This document shows, in pieces, positions 6,026 to 13,010 of a stretch of 13,010 nucleotides of DNA (its first letter is position 1; each line of letters opens with the position of its first letter). The translations under genes were made by a program, and so were the position numbers. The notes under the pieces were generated by a model, which ran no database searches, was not told the DNA's origin, and worked only from the letters and a program-made list of their open reading frames with translations. The stretch is taken from NCBI GenBank assembly GCA_902772565.1, contig CACYBJ010000164.1, forward strand, positions 1 through 13,010. The letters run 5' to 3'. The stretch comes from an uncultured Lachnospiraceae bacterium. GTDB lineage: Bacteria > Bacillota > Clostridia > Lachnospirales > Lachnospiraceae.

Positions 6026-6895
6026 ATGTCAGAAGAAAACATGAACAATAAACCGGAAGGATGCAGTGAACCGGAACATGAAAGCTGCAGTTCCTGCGGA
6101 GTGCAAGGATGCCCTTCAAGAAACGGAGCACCTGTGGATTTACGCGCAAAATTGAACGAAAGATCATCCGTCAAAAAAGTAATTGCGGTTGTCAGCGGTA
6201 AGGGCGGTGTAGGTAAGTCTTTTGTCACTTCCTACCTTGCGGTCCTTTTCCAGAAAATGGGCAAGCGCACTGCTATTCTTGATGCGGATATTACAGGTCC
6301 TTCAATTCCGAAAACCTTTGGTGTGACACGTCTTGCCGAGGCAGATGACACAGCCATCATTCCGTTGAAATCCGCAACCGGAATTCAGATGATAAGCGTA
6401 AACAACCTTCTTCCAGTAGAGGACACTCCCGTTCTTTGGAGAGGCCCTGTAATCGGCGGAACCGTTAAGCAGTTCTGGACCGATGTGTTTTGGGATGACG
6501 TGGATTATATGTTCGTTGACATGCCTCCGGGAACAGGAGATGTTGCCCTTACTGTTTTCCAGTCACTTCCGGTAGACGGAATCATCGTGGTAACAAGCCC
6601 ACAGGACCTTGTAAGTATGATCGTGGGTAAGGCTGTAAACATGGCCAAGGCCATGGATGTTCCCGTAATCGGACTTGTTGAGAACTACAGCTACTTCAAG
6701 TGCCCTGACTGCGGTAAGGAACATCATATTTTCGGTGACAGCCAGGTAGAAGAAGTTGCGGAAAAGTACGGTCTTAAAGTGCTTGCGAAACTTCCTATCG
6801 AATCCGATGTTGCAGAGGCTGTTGATTCGGGTGCAATCGAGATGCTTGACAGAGATTATCTTGACGGAGCGGTAAGAGAAATCCTTTCCGTATAA
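6026..6895 (+). CDS. mrp: Mrp/Nbp35-family Fe-S cluster carrier ATPase
   Basis: Cytosolic P-loop ATPase (ApbC/Mrp family) that carries and transfers [4Fe-4S] clusters to apoproteins. The deviant Walker A motif SGKGGVGKS is at residues 57-65, the A'/switch region reads DADITGPSIP, and the Walker B-like VDMPPGTGD is intact. The CxxC pair that bridges a cluster between dimer subunits is C226/C229 (KCPDCG). The protein also has an N-terminal cysteine cluster, C13-x7-C21-x2-C24-x4-C29, like the ferredoxin-type N-terminus of Nbp35 and absent from short bacterial Mrp proteins. Length is 289 residues. AGGAG at 6015-6019, six bases from ATG 6026, sets the start. It is the last gene of the run, followed by a probable terminator. 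It lacks the N-terminal MIP18-like domain of E. coli Mrp. Confidence 0.93.
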   Translation: MSEENMNNKPEGCSEPEHESCSSCGVQGCPSRNGAPVDLRAKLNERSSVKKVIAVVSGKGGVGKSFVTSYLAVLFQKMGKRTAILDADITGPSIPKTFGVTRLAEADDTAIIPLKSATGIQMISVNNLLPVEDTPVLWRGPVIGGTVKQFWTDVFWDDVDYMFVDMPPGTGDVALTVFQSLPVDGIIVVTSPQDLVSMIVGKAVNMAKAMDVPVIGLVENYSYFKCPDCGKEHHIFGDSQVEEVAEKYGLKVLAKLPIESDVAEAVDSGAIEMLDRDYLDGAVREILSV

Positions 6896-6908
6896 AGCGG
6901 ATTTTTTT
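6879..6908 (+). terminator. Probable intrinsic terminator after mrp
   Basis: AAATCC (6879-6884) can pair with GGATTT (6899-6904), with TTT/AAA adding an inner stem, and the hairpin runs straight into seven T residues (6902-6908). The left arm lies inside the mrp coding end. The stem is short and AT-rich, so efficiency is uncertain. Confidence 0.5.
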
Positions 6909-6929
6909 CTCCTAAAAATGCTCCGACAG

Positions 6930-6957
6930 TTGACAATTTCCATTTGTATAGTAAAAT
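6930..6957 (+). promoter_or_regulatory. Promoter of the rsmD-coaD operon
   Basis: TTGACA at 6930-6935 and TAAAAT at 6952-6957 have a 16-base spacer. CTAAAAATGCT at 6912-6922 lies upstream, the same 11-mer found just upstream of the promoter at 1482. The transcript would start near 6964, about 24 bases before the rsmD ATG. Confidence 0.6.
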
Positions 6958-6987
6958 TAAAGAGTTAATAGTGGTGGAGGATTGTCT

Positions 6988-7563
6988 ATGAGAGTAGTCG
7001 CCGGAAAGGCGAGGAGTATTCTTCTCGAAACTCCGAAAGGAAACGGAACACGACCTACTACCGACAGAATTAAAGAAACACTTTTCAACATGCTTCAGGG
7101 ATACTGCCCGGGAGCCGTGGTTCTTGATTTATTTGCCGGAAGCGGAGGCCTCGGAATCGAAGCCTTAAGCCGTGGTGCCGACTATGCCTGCTTTGCAGAC
7201 CAGGACCGTAATGCAGTAAAGTGCATTACAGGCAATGTGGAAAGAGCAGGATTTAAAGACTGTTCGGATGTTTACCAATCTGATTATCAGAGTACCATCT
7301 TAAGACTTAAAGGCATCAGCCGTAAATTCGATCTTGTATTTCTTGACCCGCCGTATGACATGGAGCTGGAGTTTAAAGCACTGAAAGCCCTTGCCGATGC
7401 GGACCTTCTTACCGATGACTGTCTGGTCGTTGTGGAAGCCAAAAAGGAACATGATCCGCAGGCATTTGCCGACATGGGATTCGATATCAAAAAGCAGAAG
7501 ATTTACAAATCCAATCAGCATTATTTTCTTGTAAAACATTCGGAAGAACAGGACCATGAATAA
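6988..7563 (+). CDS. rsmD: 16S rRNA (guanine966-N2)-methyltransferase
   Basis: S-adenosylmethionine-dependent methyltransferase that modifies G966 (E. coli numbering) of 16S rRNA in the small subunit. The 191 residues carry the RsmD signature TRPTTDRIKETLFNML near the N-terminus, the SAM-binding loop LDLFAGSGGLGIEALSRGA (from residue 46), and the catalytic DPPYD (D120-P121-P122-Y123). Start choice: GGAGG at 6976-6980 is seven bases from ATG 6988, whereas the in-frame TTG at 6982 would leave only one base of spacing, so the protein begins MRVVAGKA. The 3' end overlaps coaD by eight bases (ATGAATAA), implying translational coupling; the rsmD-coaD pairing is common in Bacillota. Confidence 0.95.
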   Translation: MRVVAGKARSILLETPKGNGTRPTTDRIKETLFNMLQGYCPGAVVLDLFAGSGGLGIEALSRGADYACFADQDRNAVKCITGNVERAGFKDCSDVYQSDYQSTILRLKGISRKFDLVFLDPPYDMELEFKALKALADADLLTDDCLVVVEAKKEHDPQAFADMGFDIKKQKIYKSNQHYFLVKHSEEQDHE

Positions 7564-8032
7564 AACAGCCATTTATCCGGGAAGCTTTGATCCCATAACA
7601 AAAGGGCATCTTGATGTTATCAGGCGTGCTTCATCTCTTGTGGACGAGCTTGTTATCGGTGTCCTTGCCAACAGTGCAAAACCTCCTCTGTTTTCCACCG
7701 AGGAAAGAGTGGCACTCATTAAGGAAGCTGTTAAGGACATGGAGAATGTAAAGGTAGAATCCTTCAGCGGTCTGACCGTGGATTTTGCCCGAATGAAAAA
7801 TGCAAAGTTTCTTGTGAGAGGTTTAAGAGCCGTTACGGATTTCGAATACGAACTCCAGATAGCCCAGACCAATCACAAAATAAATGGGGAATTAGATACG
7901 ATTTTCTTTACTACAAGCGTTGAGTATTCATATCTCAGTTCCAGCATAGTTAAAGAAATCGCAAGTTACAAAGGTGATGTTTCTCCTTTCGTAACCGAGA
8001 ATGTAAAAAATGCATTAGAGAAAAAATTTTAA
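7556..8032 (+). CDS. coaD: Phosphopantetheine adenylyltransferase
   Basis: Penultimate step of coenzyme A synthesis: transfers AMP from ATP to 4'-phosphopantetheine to form dephospho-CoA. At 158 residues it is full family length. The nucleotidyltransferase signature YPGSFDPITKGH (residues 7-18, with T15 and H18 of TxGH) is intact, as are LVRGLRAVTDFEYE and the YSYLSSSIVKEIA segment that carries the second nucleotide-binding motif. It overlaps the end of rsmD by eight bases and is followed 18 bases later by the coiled-coil gene. The ribosome binding site must lie inside the rsmD end (GGAAGAACAGGA just before the ATG). No oddities. Confidence 0.97.
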   Translation: MNKTAIYPGSFDPITKGHLDVIRRASSLVDELVIGVLANSAKPPLFSTEERVALIKEAVKDMENVKVESFSGLTVDFARMKNAKFLVRGLRAVTDFEYELQIAQTNHKINGELDTIFFTTSVEYSYLSSSIVKEIASYKGDVSPFVTENVKNALEKKF

Positions 8033-8050
8033 AAAGAGGAGATTAAGGGA

Positions 8051-8815
8051 ATGTCAGGTAACAAAATCGAGCAGCTCATCGATCAGATTTACGAATATGT
8101 TGAATCATGCAAAGCTTCACCTTTTGCACAGAGCAAAATTGTAGTTAACAGAGACGAACTCTTTGAAATGCTTGAAGAGCTCAAAGAGAGAACTCCTGAT
8201 GAAATAAAGAGATATCAGAAGATTATCGCCAACAGGGATTCCATTATTGCCGATGCTGAGGACAAGGCCGATAAAATCATCGAAGATGCCAAGGCTAAGG
8301 CTAAGCAGCTTGTAAGCGAGCATGAGATCATGCAGCAGGCCTATGCAAGAGTTAACGAAATGGTGGCAGATGCCAGCCGTGACGCCGACGAAATGGTTTC
8401 AAAGGCAAGAATCGAATCCGAGCAGCTCACAAAGGGTGCTCTTGAGTATGCCAACAATGTTATGTATGACATGGAAAAGATTCTTTCCGATGCCTATGAG
8501 CAGACAAAAGAAAGATCCGAAAACCTTATCAGCACATTAAAGGAAAGCTACGAGACTGTTGCAGAAAACAGACTCCAGATTTACAACCAGCTTGATCCTA
8601 ACTACCTTACCAACGAGTTCGGCGGTTCAGGTGTAAGCGAGAATGCTACCGACAGTGATTATGATGACGGTTACGACGAGGACGGCTATGATGGCGACGG
8701 TTACGACGATGACGGTTATGATGATTACGACGATGACAACTACGATGATTATCCTGAAGACGATGACGATTTCGAATTCAAGGACAATGCATTTCTTGAC
8801 AACGTAGATGATTAA
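8051..8815 (+). CDS. Coiled-coil protein with acidic Asp/Tyr repeat tail, function unknown
   Basis: A 254-residue soluble protein with no signal peptide or membrane segment. Residues about 40-180 are rich in Ala, Glu, Lys and Asp in heptad-like spacing (for example ADAEDKADKIIEDAKAKAKQ), predicting long helices like those of DivIVA or ATP-synthase stalk proteins; such proteins are often labelled ATPase by weak similarity, but no nucleotide-binding loop is present. From about residue 197 the chain turns into a low-complexity acidic tail of DDGYD-like pentapeptides followed by DDYPEDDDDFEF. GAGGAG at about 8036-8041 gives a good ribosome binding site. It is the last gene after rsmD-coaD, before a strong terminator. 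A scaffold or cell-division-related role is conceivable but not shown. Confidence 0.82.
   Translation: MSGNKIEQLIDQIYEYVESCKASPFAQSKIVVNRDELFEMLEELKERTPDEIKRYQKIIANRDSIIADAEDKADKIIEDAKAKAKQLVSEHEIMQQAYARVNEMVADASRDADEMVSKARIESEQLTKGALEYANNVMYDMEKILSDAYEQTKERSENLISTLKESYETVAENRLQIYNQLDPNYLTNEFGGSGVSENATDSDYDDGYDEDGYDGDGYDDDGYDDYDDDNYDDYPEDDDDFEFKDNAFLDNVDD
8663..8746 (+). repeat. Imperfect 15-base tandem repeats coding for D-D-G-Y-D units
   Basis: Units begin at 8663, 8678, 8693 and 8708 (pattern GAT GAC GGT TAC GAC with synonymous and single changes), then a partial nine-base unit at 8723 and a diverged unit at 8732. The period is a multiple of three, so gain or loss of units changes tail length without shifting frame. 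Confidence 0.8.
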
Positions 8816-8829
8816 TTAACATAAATGCT

Positions 8830-8863
8830 AAAGGCGACAGGTTAAACCTGCCGCCTTTTTTTT
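8830..8863 (+). terminator. Intrinsic terminator between convergent operons
   Basis: CAGGT (8838-8842) pairs with ACCTG (8846-8850) around a TAA loop; after one A-C mismatch, AAAGGCG (8830-8836) pairs with CGCCTTT (8852-8858), and eight T residues follow (8856-8863). It ends the rsmD-coaD operon. Read on the minus strand the same hairpin has only three T residues after it, so it may act weakly for tmcAL as well. Confidence 0.88.
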
Positions 8864-8934
8864 AATGCCGGTATTTGCTACCGTTCTTTGGTTGCTGCAA
8901 TGTATCGCGGCATTTGTTATAATCGCTCTTCTGA

Positions 8935-10119
8935 TTACGGAAGAACAACGAGACCGCTGTAATCGGGTTTCGTAATTTTATCAAGTTCCTTTTTGTCTAA
9001 AGTGTTTTTATACTTTCTGAGCATTATCTGCCGGTAAATATCATAGATTCGCAAGTCCTTTTCAAAGGCTTCTTTAGCAGGACCGGAGAGTTCTGCTGCG
9101 TCTTTTCCGAGACGGGTTATGACTTTTGTGCCGGATTTTGTCATGCCGGCGATTATTTCCTGCGCCGGGCTGTTTTTTCTGAATCCCAGGACACGTACGT
9201 ATTCGGGAAAGGCCGGAGATTTTACCGCCTCGGCATCTGCCGCAGTGATTCCACCGAGTATGTGCCAAAGGCAGCGGTTGATGCGGGCCCGGGTTATCTG
9301 CTTTGTCTTTAAGGCTTCGGCAAATGCATCAAAGTCGGAGTATTGGTTTTTCAGATTGAGTATTCTGTTGGCAAGCTCCGGTGAGATGTCTGCGAAATCC
9401 CTCAGGACATCTGCCTTTTCAAGGATGGCATAAAAGAGGGCGTCAGAAAAATCATTGTTGGCAAGGAAGGCCGCATCCGTTTTTACAAGAGTGTTTCTTA
9501 AGGAAGTAGAAGAGGGGTACTCACCGGAGGCTGACTCTTCGCTGTTATAACCTGCGCCCAGGCGTTTTACCGTAAAGGGCGTGACGTCTTTGGCGTATTT
9601 TTTTATTGCCTTTATATACTCCACACCAAGGGAATTGTTCGGAAAATCCAAAAGGGATGCCTTTTCGGGACAGGTTATATCAAGAACCTTTTTTACGGCC
9701 AGGGGATAGGATGTGCCGGCTTTCAGTTCGGACTGAAGCAGGGACTTAAACTCTGTGCTTTCCGTGGCCAGAATATCCGCAAGCTCTGTAAGCTTATCCG
9801 TGTCTCCGCATTCGCTTCCGAAGGAAAGATGGGTTATTCCTGCGGCATTAAGGATGCGTACACCTCCCGTGGCAAAGTATTCCGCACTTCCTGCGGATAC
9901 CGCAGCCGGAAGTTCAAGTACCAGGTCGGCGCCGGCATTTAGGGCACTTTCCGTTCTTGAAAATTTGTCGAAAAAAGCAGGAATACCACGCTGCATTATG
10001 CTGCCGCTCATGGCAACAACCACCGCATCTGCCGAAAGAGTTTTACGGGTAACATCTATGTGATACCTGTGACCTTCGTGGATGGGATTGTACTCAGCTA
10101 TGATTCCTGCTACTTTCAA
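8935..10119 (-). CDS. tmcAL: tRNA(Met) cytidine acetate ligase, TTG start
   Basis: TmcAL (YlbM) uses ATP and acetate to form N4-acetylcytidine at the wobble position of elongator tRNA-Met. At 394 residues it fits the family (about 390-420). The N-terminal nucleotidyltransferase motif AEYNPIHEGH (H14 and H17 of HxGH) is followed by MSGSIMQRGIPAFFDK and RTESALNAGADLVLELP, all diagnostic, then SFGSECGD. The start is TTG at 10119: GGAGG lies five bases upstream (plus-strand 10125-10129), and family members begin at this point with MKVxGIIAEYNP. It is the last gene of the lysC-ppiB-tmcAL run, 51 bases after ppiB, and converges on the coiled-coil gene. The C-terminal part (residues ~300-394) is helical and less conserved. 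Confidence 0.93.
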   Translation of the reverse strand: MKVAGIIAEYNPIHEGHRYHIDVTRKTLSADAVVVAMSGSIMQRGIPAFFDKFSRTESALNAGADLVLELPAAVSAGSAEYFATGGVRILNAAGITHLSFGSECGDTDKLTELADILATESTEFKSLLQSELKAGTSYPLAVKKVLDITCPEKASLLDFPNNSLGVEYIKAIKKYAKDVTPFTVKRLGAGYNSEESASGEYPSSTSLRNTLVKTDAAFLANNDFSDALFYAILEKADVLRDFADISPELANRILNLKNQYSDFDAFAEALKTKQITRARINRCLWHILGGITAADAEAVKSPAFPEYVRVLGFRKNSPAQEIIAGMTKSGTKVITRLGKDAAELSGPAKEAFEKDLRIYDIYRQIMLRKYKNTLDKKELDKITKPDYSGLVVLP

Positions 10120-10170
10120 GTGAACCTCCGAAGCTACCGGGTTGGCCGGAGTTGTATTGTGAGGTGTTAA

Positions 10171-10701
10171 TTAACGATTGTTGTTTTTCTTCGGCTCAGC
10201 ATACTCTGTTCCGAAGGTCTCTACTGTTACCTTTGTCATTACAACAGGTGTGAGAGGAGCATCCGTAAAAGGATTGGTTCTTGTGGTTGCGATTTTATCT
10301 ACCACGTCAAGTCCTTCCGTAACCTTACCGAAAGCGGCATACTGGCCGTCAAGGTGAGGAGCGTCCTTGTGCATAATGAAGAACTGTGAACCTGCGGAGT
10401 TTGGATTCATTGCGCGTGCCATGGAAAGTACGCCGGGACCGTGATGAAGGTCGTTCTTAAATCCGTTGGATGTGAACTCACCGTCGATTCCGTAGCCCGG
10501 ACCGCCTGTTCCGTTGCCGTCAGGATCTCCGCCCTGGATCATGAAACCTGCAATGATACGGTGGAAAACAAGTCCGTCATAGAATCCGTGACCTGCAAGT
10601 GAAATAAAGTTGTTTACGGTATTTGGTGCGATTTCCGGATAAAGCTCTGCTTTGATAGTTCCGAAACCGTCAATTTCAAAAGTTACAATTGGATTTGCCA
10701 T
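10171..10701 (-). CDS. ppiB: Cyclophilin-type peptidyl-prolyl cis-trans isomerase
   Basis: Cytosolic cyclophilin that speeds cis-trans isomerisation of prolyl bonds in folding proteins. The 176-residue chain has no signal peptide. The active-site set is visible: FHR at residues 46-48 (catalytic-type arginine R48), FMIQGGDP from 53, GTGGPGYGIDGEF, LSMARAMNPNSAGSQFFI and LDGQYAAFGKV. AGGAG on the minus strand (plus-strand 10709-10713), seven bases before the ATG, gives a firm start. It lies 47 bases downstream of lysC and 51 bases upstream of tmcAL, all on the minus strand with no terminator seen, so cotranscription is likely. A short hydrophilic tail (AEPKKNNNR) follows the fold. Confidence 0.96.
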   Translation of the reverse strand: MANPIVTFEIDGFGTIKAELYPEIAPNTVNNFISLAGHGFYDGLVFHRIIAGFMIQGGDPDGNGTGGPGYGIDGEFTSNGFKNDLHHGPGVLSMARAMNPNSAGSQFFIMHKDAPHLDGQYAAFGKVTEGLDVVDKIATTRTNPFTDAPLTPVVMTKVTVETFGTEYAEPKKNNNR

Positions 10702-10748
10702 GTTTTTTCTCCTGTTTTCGTTGTTACGATAATTCTTTCGGCAGATGC

Positions 10749-12080
10749 TTAGAAATCGCCGACGCCTCTGTCTACGAATGAGTCGTAGATGGCTTTGATA
10801 GCCTGCTCGAAATCTTCGTCGGCAACACCAACGATGATATTAAGCTCGGATGAACCCTGGTCGATCATTCTGATGTTGATATTGTGGTCTGTAAGAGCAG
10901 AGAAGACCTTTCCTGCAGTACCTCTCTGGGACTTCATGCCGCGTCCTACGACTGCGATAAGAGCCAGGTTTGATTCCAGATCGATGGAGTCGGGAGAAGT
11001 AAGCTTAATGATTTCGTTAAGTACTGACTGTTCCTTCTCTTCGAATTCCGTCTGGTGAACAAATACTGTAAGGGTATCGATACCGGAAGGCATATGCTCG
11101 ATGGAAATACCGTTGTCTTCGAAGGCCTGAAGAATACGGCGGCAGAAACCGATTTCCGAATTCATCATGTCTTTTTCGATATTGATGGAGCAGAAGCCCT
11201 TCTTTCCGGCTACACCGGTGATAATGTGCTTTGTTGTCTTAACTGTTGTTTCGCAGATAAGAGTTCCCGGATCCTCCGGAGCATTTGTGTTTTTGATATT
11301 GATCGGGATGCCGGCCTTTCTTACGGGGAAGATTGCATCCTCGTGAAGAACGGAAGCTCCCATGTAGGAAAGCTCTCTGAGCTCTCTGTAGGTGATTGCT
11401 TCAATCGGTACCGGATTGTCAACGATTCTCGGGTCTGCTGTGAGAACGCCGGAAACGTCTGTCCAGTTTTCATAAAGATCTGCGCATACGGCACGGGCAA
11501 CAACGGAACCTGTGATATCGGAACCGCCTCTGGAGAAGGTCTTTACCTTTCCTGTTGTCTTTACGGAACCGTAGAAGCCGGGGATTACGGCCCTATCCAC
11601 GTCCTTAAGGGCATCTGCCAGATTCTTGTTGGTTTCGTCTGCAAGGAAGTTTCCTTCTTCGTCAAAGAAAACATACTTTGCAGGGTCGATAAATGTATAG
11701 CCAAGGTAGTCAGCCATGATAAGACCGTTTAAGTACTCGCCGCGGCTTGCAGCATAGTCATTTCCGGCTTTATCCTTGAAATTCTTTTCGATGGTTGCGA
11801 ACTCTTCGGTAAGGTCGGTGGAAAGACCGAGACCGTCGATGATTTCTTTGTATCTTGCTTTGATATCTGCAAGTTCCTTGGAGAAATCGTCACCGTCGTA
11901 TGCAAGAGTGTAGCACTCGTAAAGCATGTCGGTTACTTTAATGTCTCCGGGGAATCTTTTTCCCGGTGCGGAGTCGATTACGTAACGTCTTGCGTCATCG
12001 GCCGTAATGATTTCTTTTACCTTTTTGAACTGGTTGGCGCTGGCAAGAGAACTGCCACCGAATTTAACTACTTTTAACAT
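10749..12080 (-). CDS. lysC: Aspartate kinase with two C-terminal ACT domains
   Basis: Phosphorylates L-aspartate with ATP, the entry step to lysine, threonine, methionine and diaminopimelate synthesis. At 443 residues it resembles the single-chain YclM/AKIII-type enzymes. The kinase domain carries VKFGGSSLAS (from residue 5), SAPGKR, and FSRGGSDITGS (SRGGSD at 183-188); WTDVSGVLTADPR and YMGASVLHEDA follow. The C-terminal third holds two ACT regions (SINIEKDMMNS and LALIAVVGRGMKSQRGTAGK), so allosteric feedback by lysine and/or threonine is expected. AGGAG (plus-strand 12088-12092) lies seven bases before the ATG. The predicted leader of about 58 bases is too short for a lysine riboswitch or T-box, which points to enzyme-level rather than leader-level control. 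The kinase motifs appear complete. Confidence 0.95.
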   Translation of the reverse strand: MLKVVKFGGSSLASANQFKKVKEIITADDARRYVIDSAPGKRFPGDIKVTDMLYECYTLAYDGDDFSKELADIKARYKEIIDGLGLSTDLTEEFATIEKNFKDKAGNDYAASRGEYLNGLIMADYLGYTFIDPAKYVFFDEEGNFLADETNKNLADALKDVDRAVIPGFYGSVKTTGKVKTFSRGGSDITGSVVARAVCADLYENWTDVSGVLTADPRIVDNPVPIEAITYRELRELSYMGASVLHEDAIFPVRKAGIPINIKNTNAPEDPGTLICETTVKTTKHIITGVAGKKGFCSINIEKDMMNSEIGFCRRILQAFEDNGISIEHMPSGIDTLTVFVHQTEFEEKEQSVLNEIIKLTSPDSIDLESNLALIAVVGRGMKSQRGTAGKVFSALTDHNINIRMIDQGSSELNIIVGVADEDFEQAIKAIYDSFVDRGVGDF

Positions 12081-12144
12081 GAAATGTCTCCTTTTTAGGA
12101 TTTCTTTTTTGATACTTTTTTTGAAATTTTCTTACAAATAATAA

Positions 12145-12172
12145 AATATACACAATATCCCGTAATAATCAA
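12145..12172 (-). promoter_or_regulatory. Predicted lysC promoter
   Basis: On the minus strand, TTGATT (12172-12167) and TATATT (12150-12145) are 16 bases apart; an alternative -10, TATTTT, would give 18. The transcript would start near 12138. The region is so AT-rich that the exact boxes are uncertain. Confidence 0.45.
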
Positions 12173-12190
12173 GCAAAAATGTTATTTTCA

Positions 12191-12219
12191 TTTACTTTTA
12201 GTACTGTTTGTGCTATGAT
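12191..12219 (+). promoter_or_regulatory. Predicted argS promoter with extended -10
   Basis: TTTACT at 12191-12196 and TATGAT at 12214-12219 are 17 bases apart, and the -10 is preceded by TGC, an extended -10 element. An A-tract (AAAAATG at 12175-12181) lies upstream. The leader would be about 45 bases, too short for a T-box. This and the lysC promoter are back to back in the 190-base gap. Confidence 0.55.
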
Positions 12220-12270
12220 TTTTTCGTATGTTTTAAGCAAAATTATGTGTCAGTCAGGAGAGTATTTTTA

Positions 12271-13010
12271 ATGAAAAAAATAACGGAACTGATCTCGGAA
12301 GAGCTTAAGAAGGCATTTGCCGCTGCGGGCTACGACGAAGAGTACGGCCGTGTAACGGTTTCAAACCGCCCGGATCTTGCGATGTATCAGTGCAACGGAT
12401 GCATGTCTGCAGCCAAAAAGTATAAATGCGCACCTATTAAGGTTGCCGAGGCTGTAATCGAGAATATTACCGATAAGAGCATGTTCTCAAAAATCGAAGC
12501 AGTCATGCCCGGATTCATAAATATTGACATTTCGGACAGTTTCCTTGTGAACTGCCTTAACAATATGGCAGCCGATGCAAAACTCGGCGTGGAAGAGAAG
12601 CAGGAAAAAATCGTCATCGATTACGGCGGCCCCAATGTTGCAAAGCCGCTTCATGTAGGACACCTTCGTTCTGCGGTAATCGGCGAGAGTTTAAAGAGAA
12701 TATTCAGATTCAGAGGAGCCGAGGTTATCGGCGATGCCCATCTCGGCGACTGGGGTCTTCAGATCGGTCTTATCATTATGGAACTCAAGGACAGAAAGCC
12801 CGACCTTCCGTACTACGATGAGAACTACACAGGCGAATATCCTTCGGAAGCACCATTTACCATGGACGAGCTTCAGGAAATCTATCCCGCAGCCAATGTT
12901 CGTGCTAAAGAGGATGAGGCCTTTAAGGAATCTGCAAGACATGCCACATTCCTTCTTCAGAACGGTCACAGAGGTTATCTGGGACTCTGGAAACACATTA
13001 TGGAAGTTTC
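12271..13010 (+). CDS. argS: Arginyl-tRNA synthetase, 3'-truncated
   Basis: Class I aminoacyl-tRNA synthetase that charges tRNA-Arg. The reading frame runs from ATG 12271, with AGGAG at 12256-12260, and is still open at the right edge; 246 codons of a usual 550-590 are present. The N-terminal Add-1-type domain includes RPDLAMYQCNG and a KIEAVMPGFIN segment. The catalytic core follows, with DYGGPNVAKPLHVGHLRSAV (the HIGH-type motif is HVGH at residues 128-131) and GDAHLGDWGLQIGL. Part of the catalytic domain, including the KMSKS-type region, and the anticodon-binding domain lie beyond the window. It is divergent from lysC. Confidence 0.96.
   Translation, partial: MKKITELISEELKKAFAAAGYDEEYGRVTVSNRPDLAMYQCNGCMSAAKKYKCAPIKVAEAVIENITDKSMFSKIEAVMPGFINIDISDSFLVNCLNNMAADAKLGVEEKQEKIVIDYGGPNVAKPLHVGHLRSAVIGESLKRIFRFRGAEVIGDAHLGDWGLQIGLIIMELKDRKPDLPYYDENYTGEYPSEAPFTMDELQEIYPAANVRAKEDEAFKESARHATFLLQNGHRGYLGLWKHIMEV

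Noticed and set aside
6982..6987. TTG at 6982 as the rsmD start
   Set aside because: It would leave one base between GGAGG and the start codon; ATG 6988 has seven bases and matches the MRVVAGKA-type family N-terminus.
9755..10063. Open frame on the plus strand opposite tmcAL
   Set aside because: Shadow of the conserved N-terminal region of tmcAL; no ribosome binding site or domain signature was seen.
11055..11732. 225-codon open frame on the plus strand opposite lysC
   Set aside because: It lies entirely antisense to a well-conserved lysC coding frame, has no recognisable protein signature, and its openness is explained by codon bias of the true gene.

Overview
The window reads as ordinary, densely packed chromosome from a low-to-mid GC member of the Bacillota, most likely a Lachnospiraceae-type clostridium. 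This is inferred from the protein families, the rsmD-coaD pair followed by an acidic coiled-coil protein, strong AGGAG ribosome binding sites, sigma-A-type promoters and TTG starts. No rRNA, tRNA, CRISPR array, insertion sequence or phage gene is visible.

Left part (2-2551, + strand): the 3' part of gpsA (glycerol-3-phosphate dehydrogenase), an unrecognised two-helix membrane protein, a 229-base AT-rich gap with a promoter, two dyads and a strong hairpin, then a diacylglycerol kinase family lipid kinase. Central operon (2554-6908, + strand): a clear TTGACA-17-TAAAAT promoter drives a stand-alone DUF1887/Card1-like protein (sensor-like Rossmann region plus PD-(D/E)XK-type nuclease), followed by aroB, a YczE-like membrane protein, a small membrane protein and an Mrp/Nbp35-type Fe-S ATPase, ending at a probable terminator. 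Next operon (6930-8863, + strand): promoter, rsmD overlapping coaD, a coiled-coil protein with a repetitive Asp/Tyr tail, and a strong terminator.

Right part: lysC (aspartate kinase), ppiB (cyclophilin) and tmcAL (tRNA-Met cytidine acetate ligase) run on the minus strand and converge on that terminator. lysC is divergent from argS, which is cut by the right edge. The two promoters lie back to back in a 190-base AT-rich gap that is too short on the lysC side for a lysine riboswitch.

Most of the window is housekeeping: phospholipid precursor supply, the shikimate and aspartate pathways, CoA synthesis, rRNA and tRNA modification, and Fe-S assembly. The most unusual item is the Card1-like gene. 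It heads a metabolic operon with no cas gene nearby, and its ligand-loop and catalytic signatures both differ from those of the CRISPR-associated relatives. Three starts are decided here by ribosome binding sites or promoter position: 2610 for the Card1-like gene, 6988 for rsmD, and TTG starts for the YczE-like gene and tmcAL.
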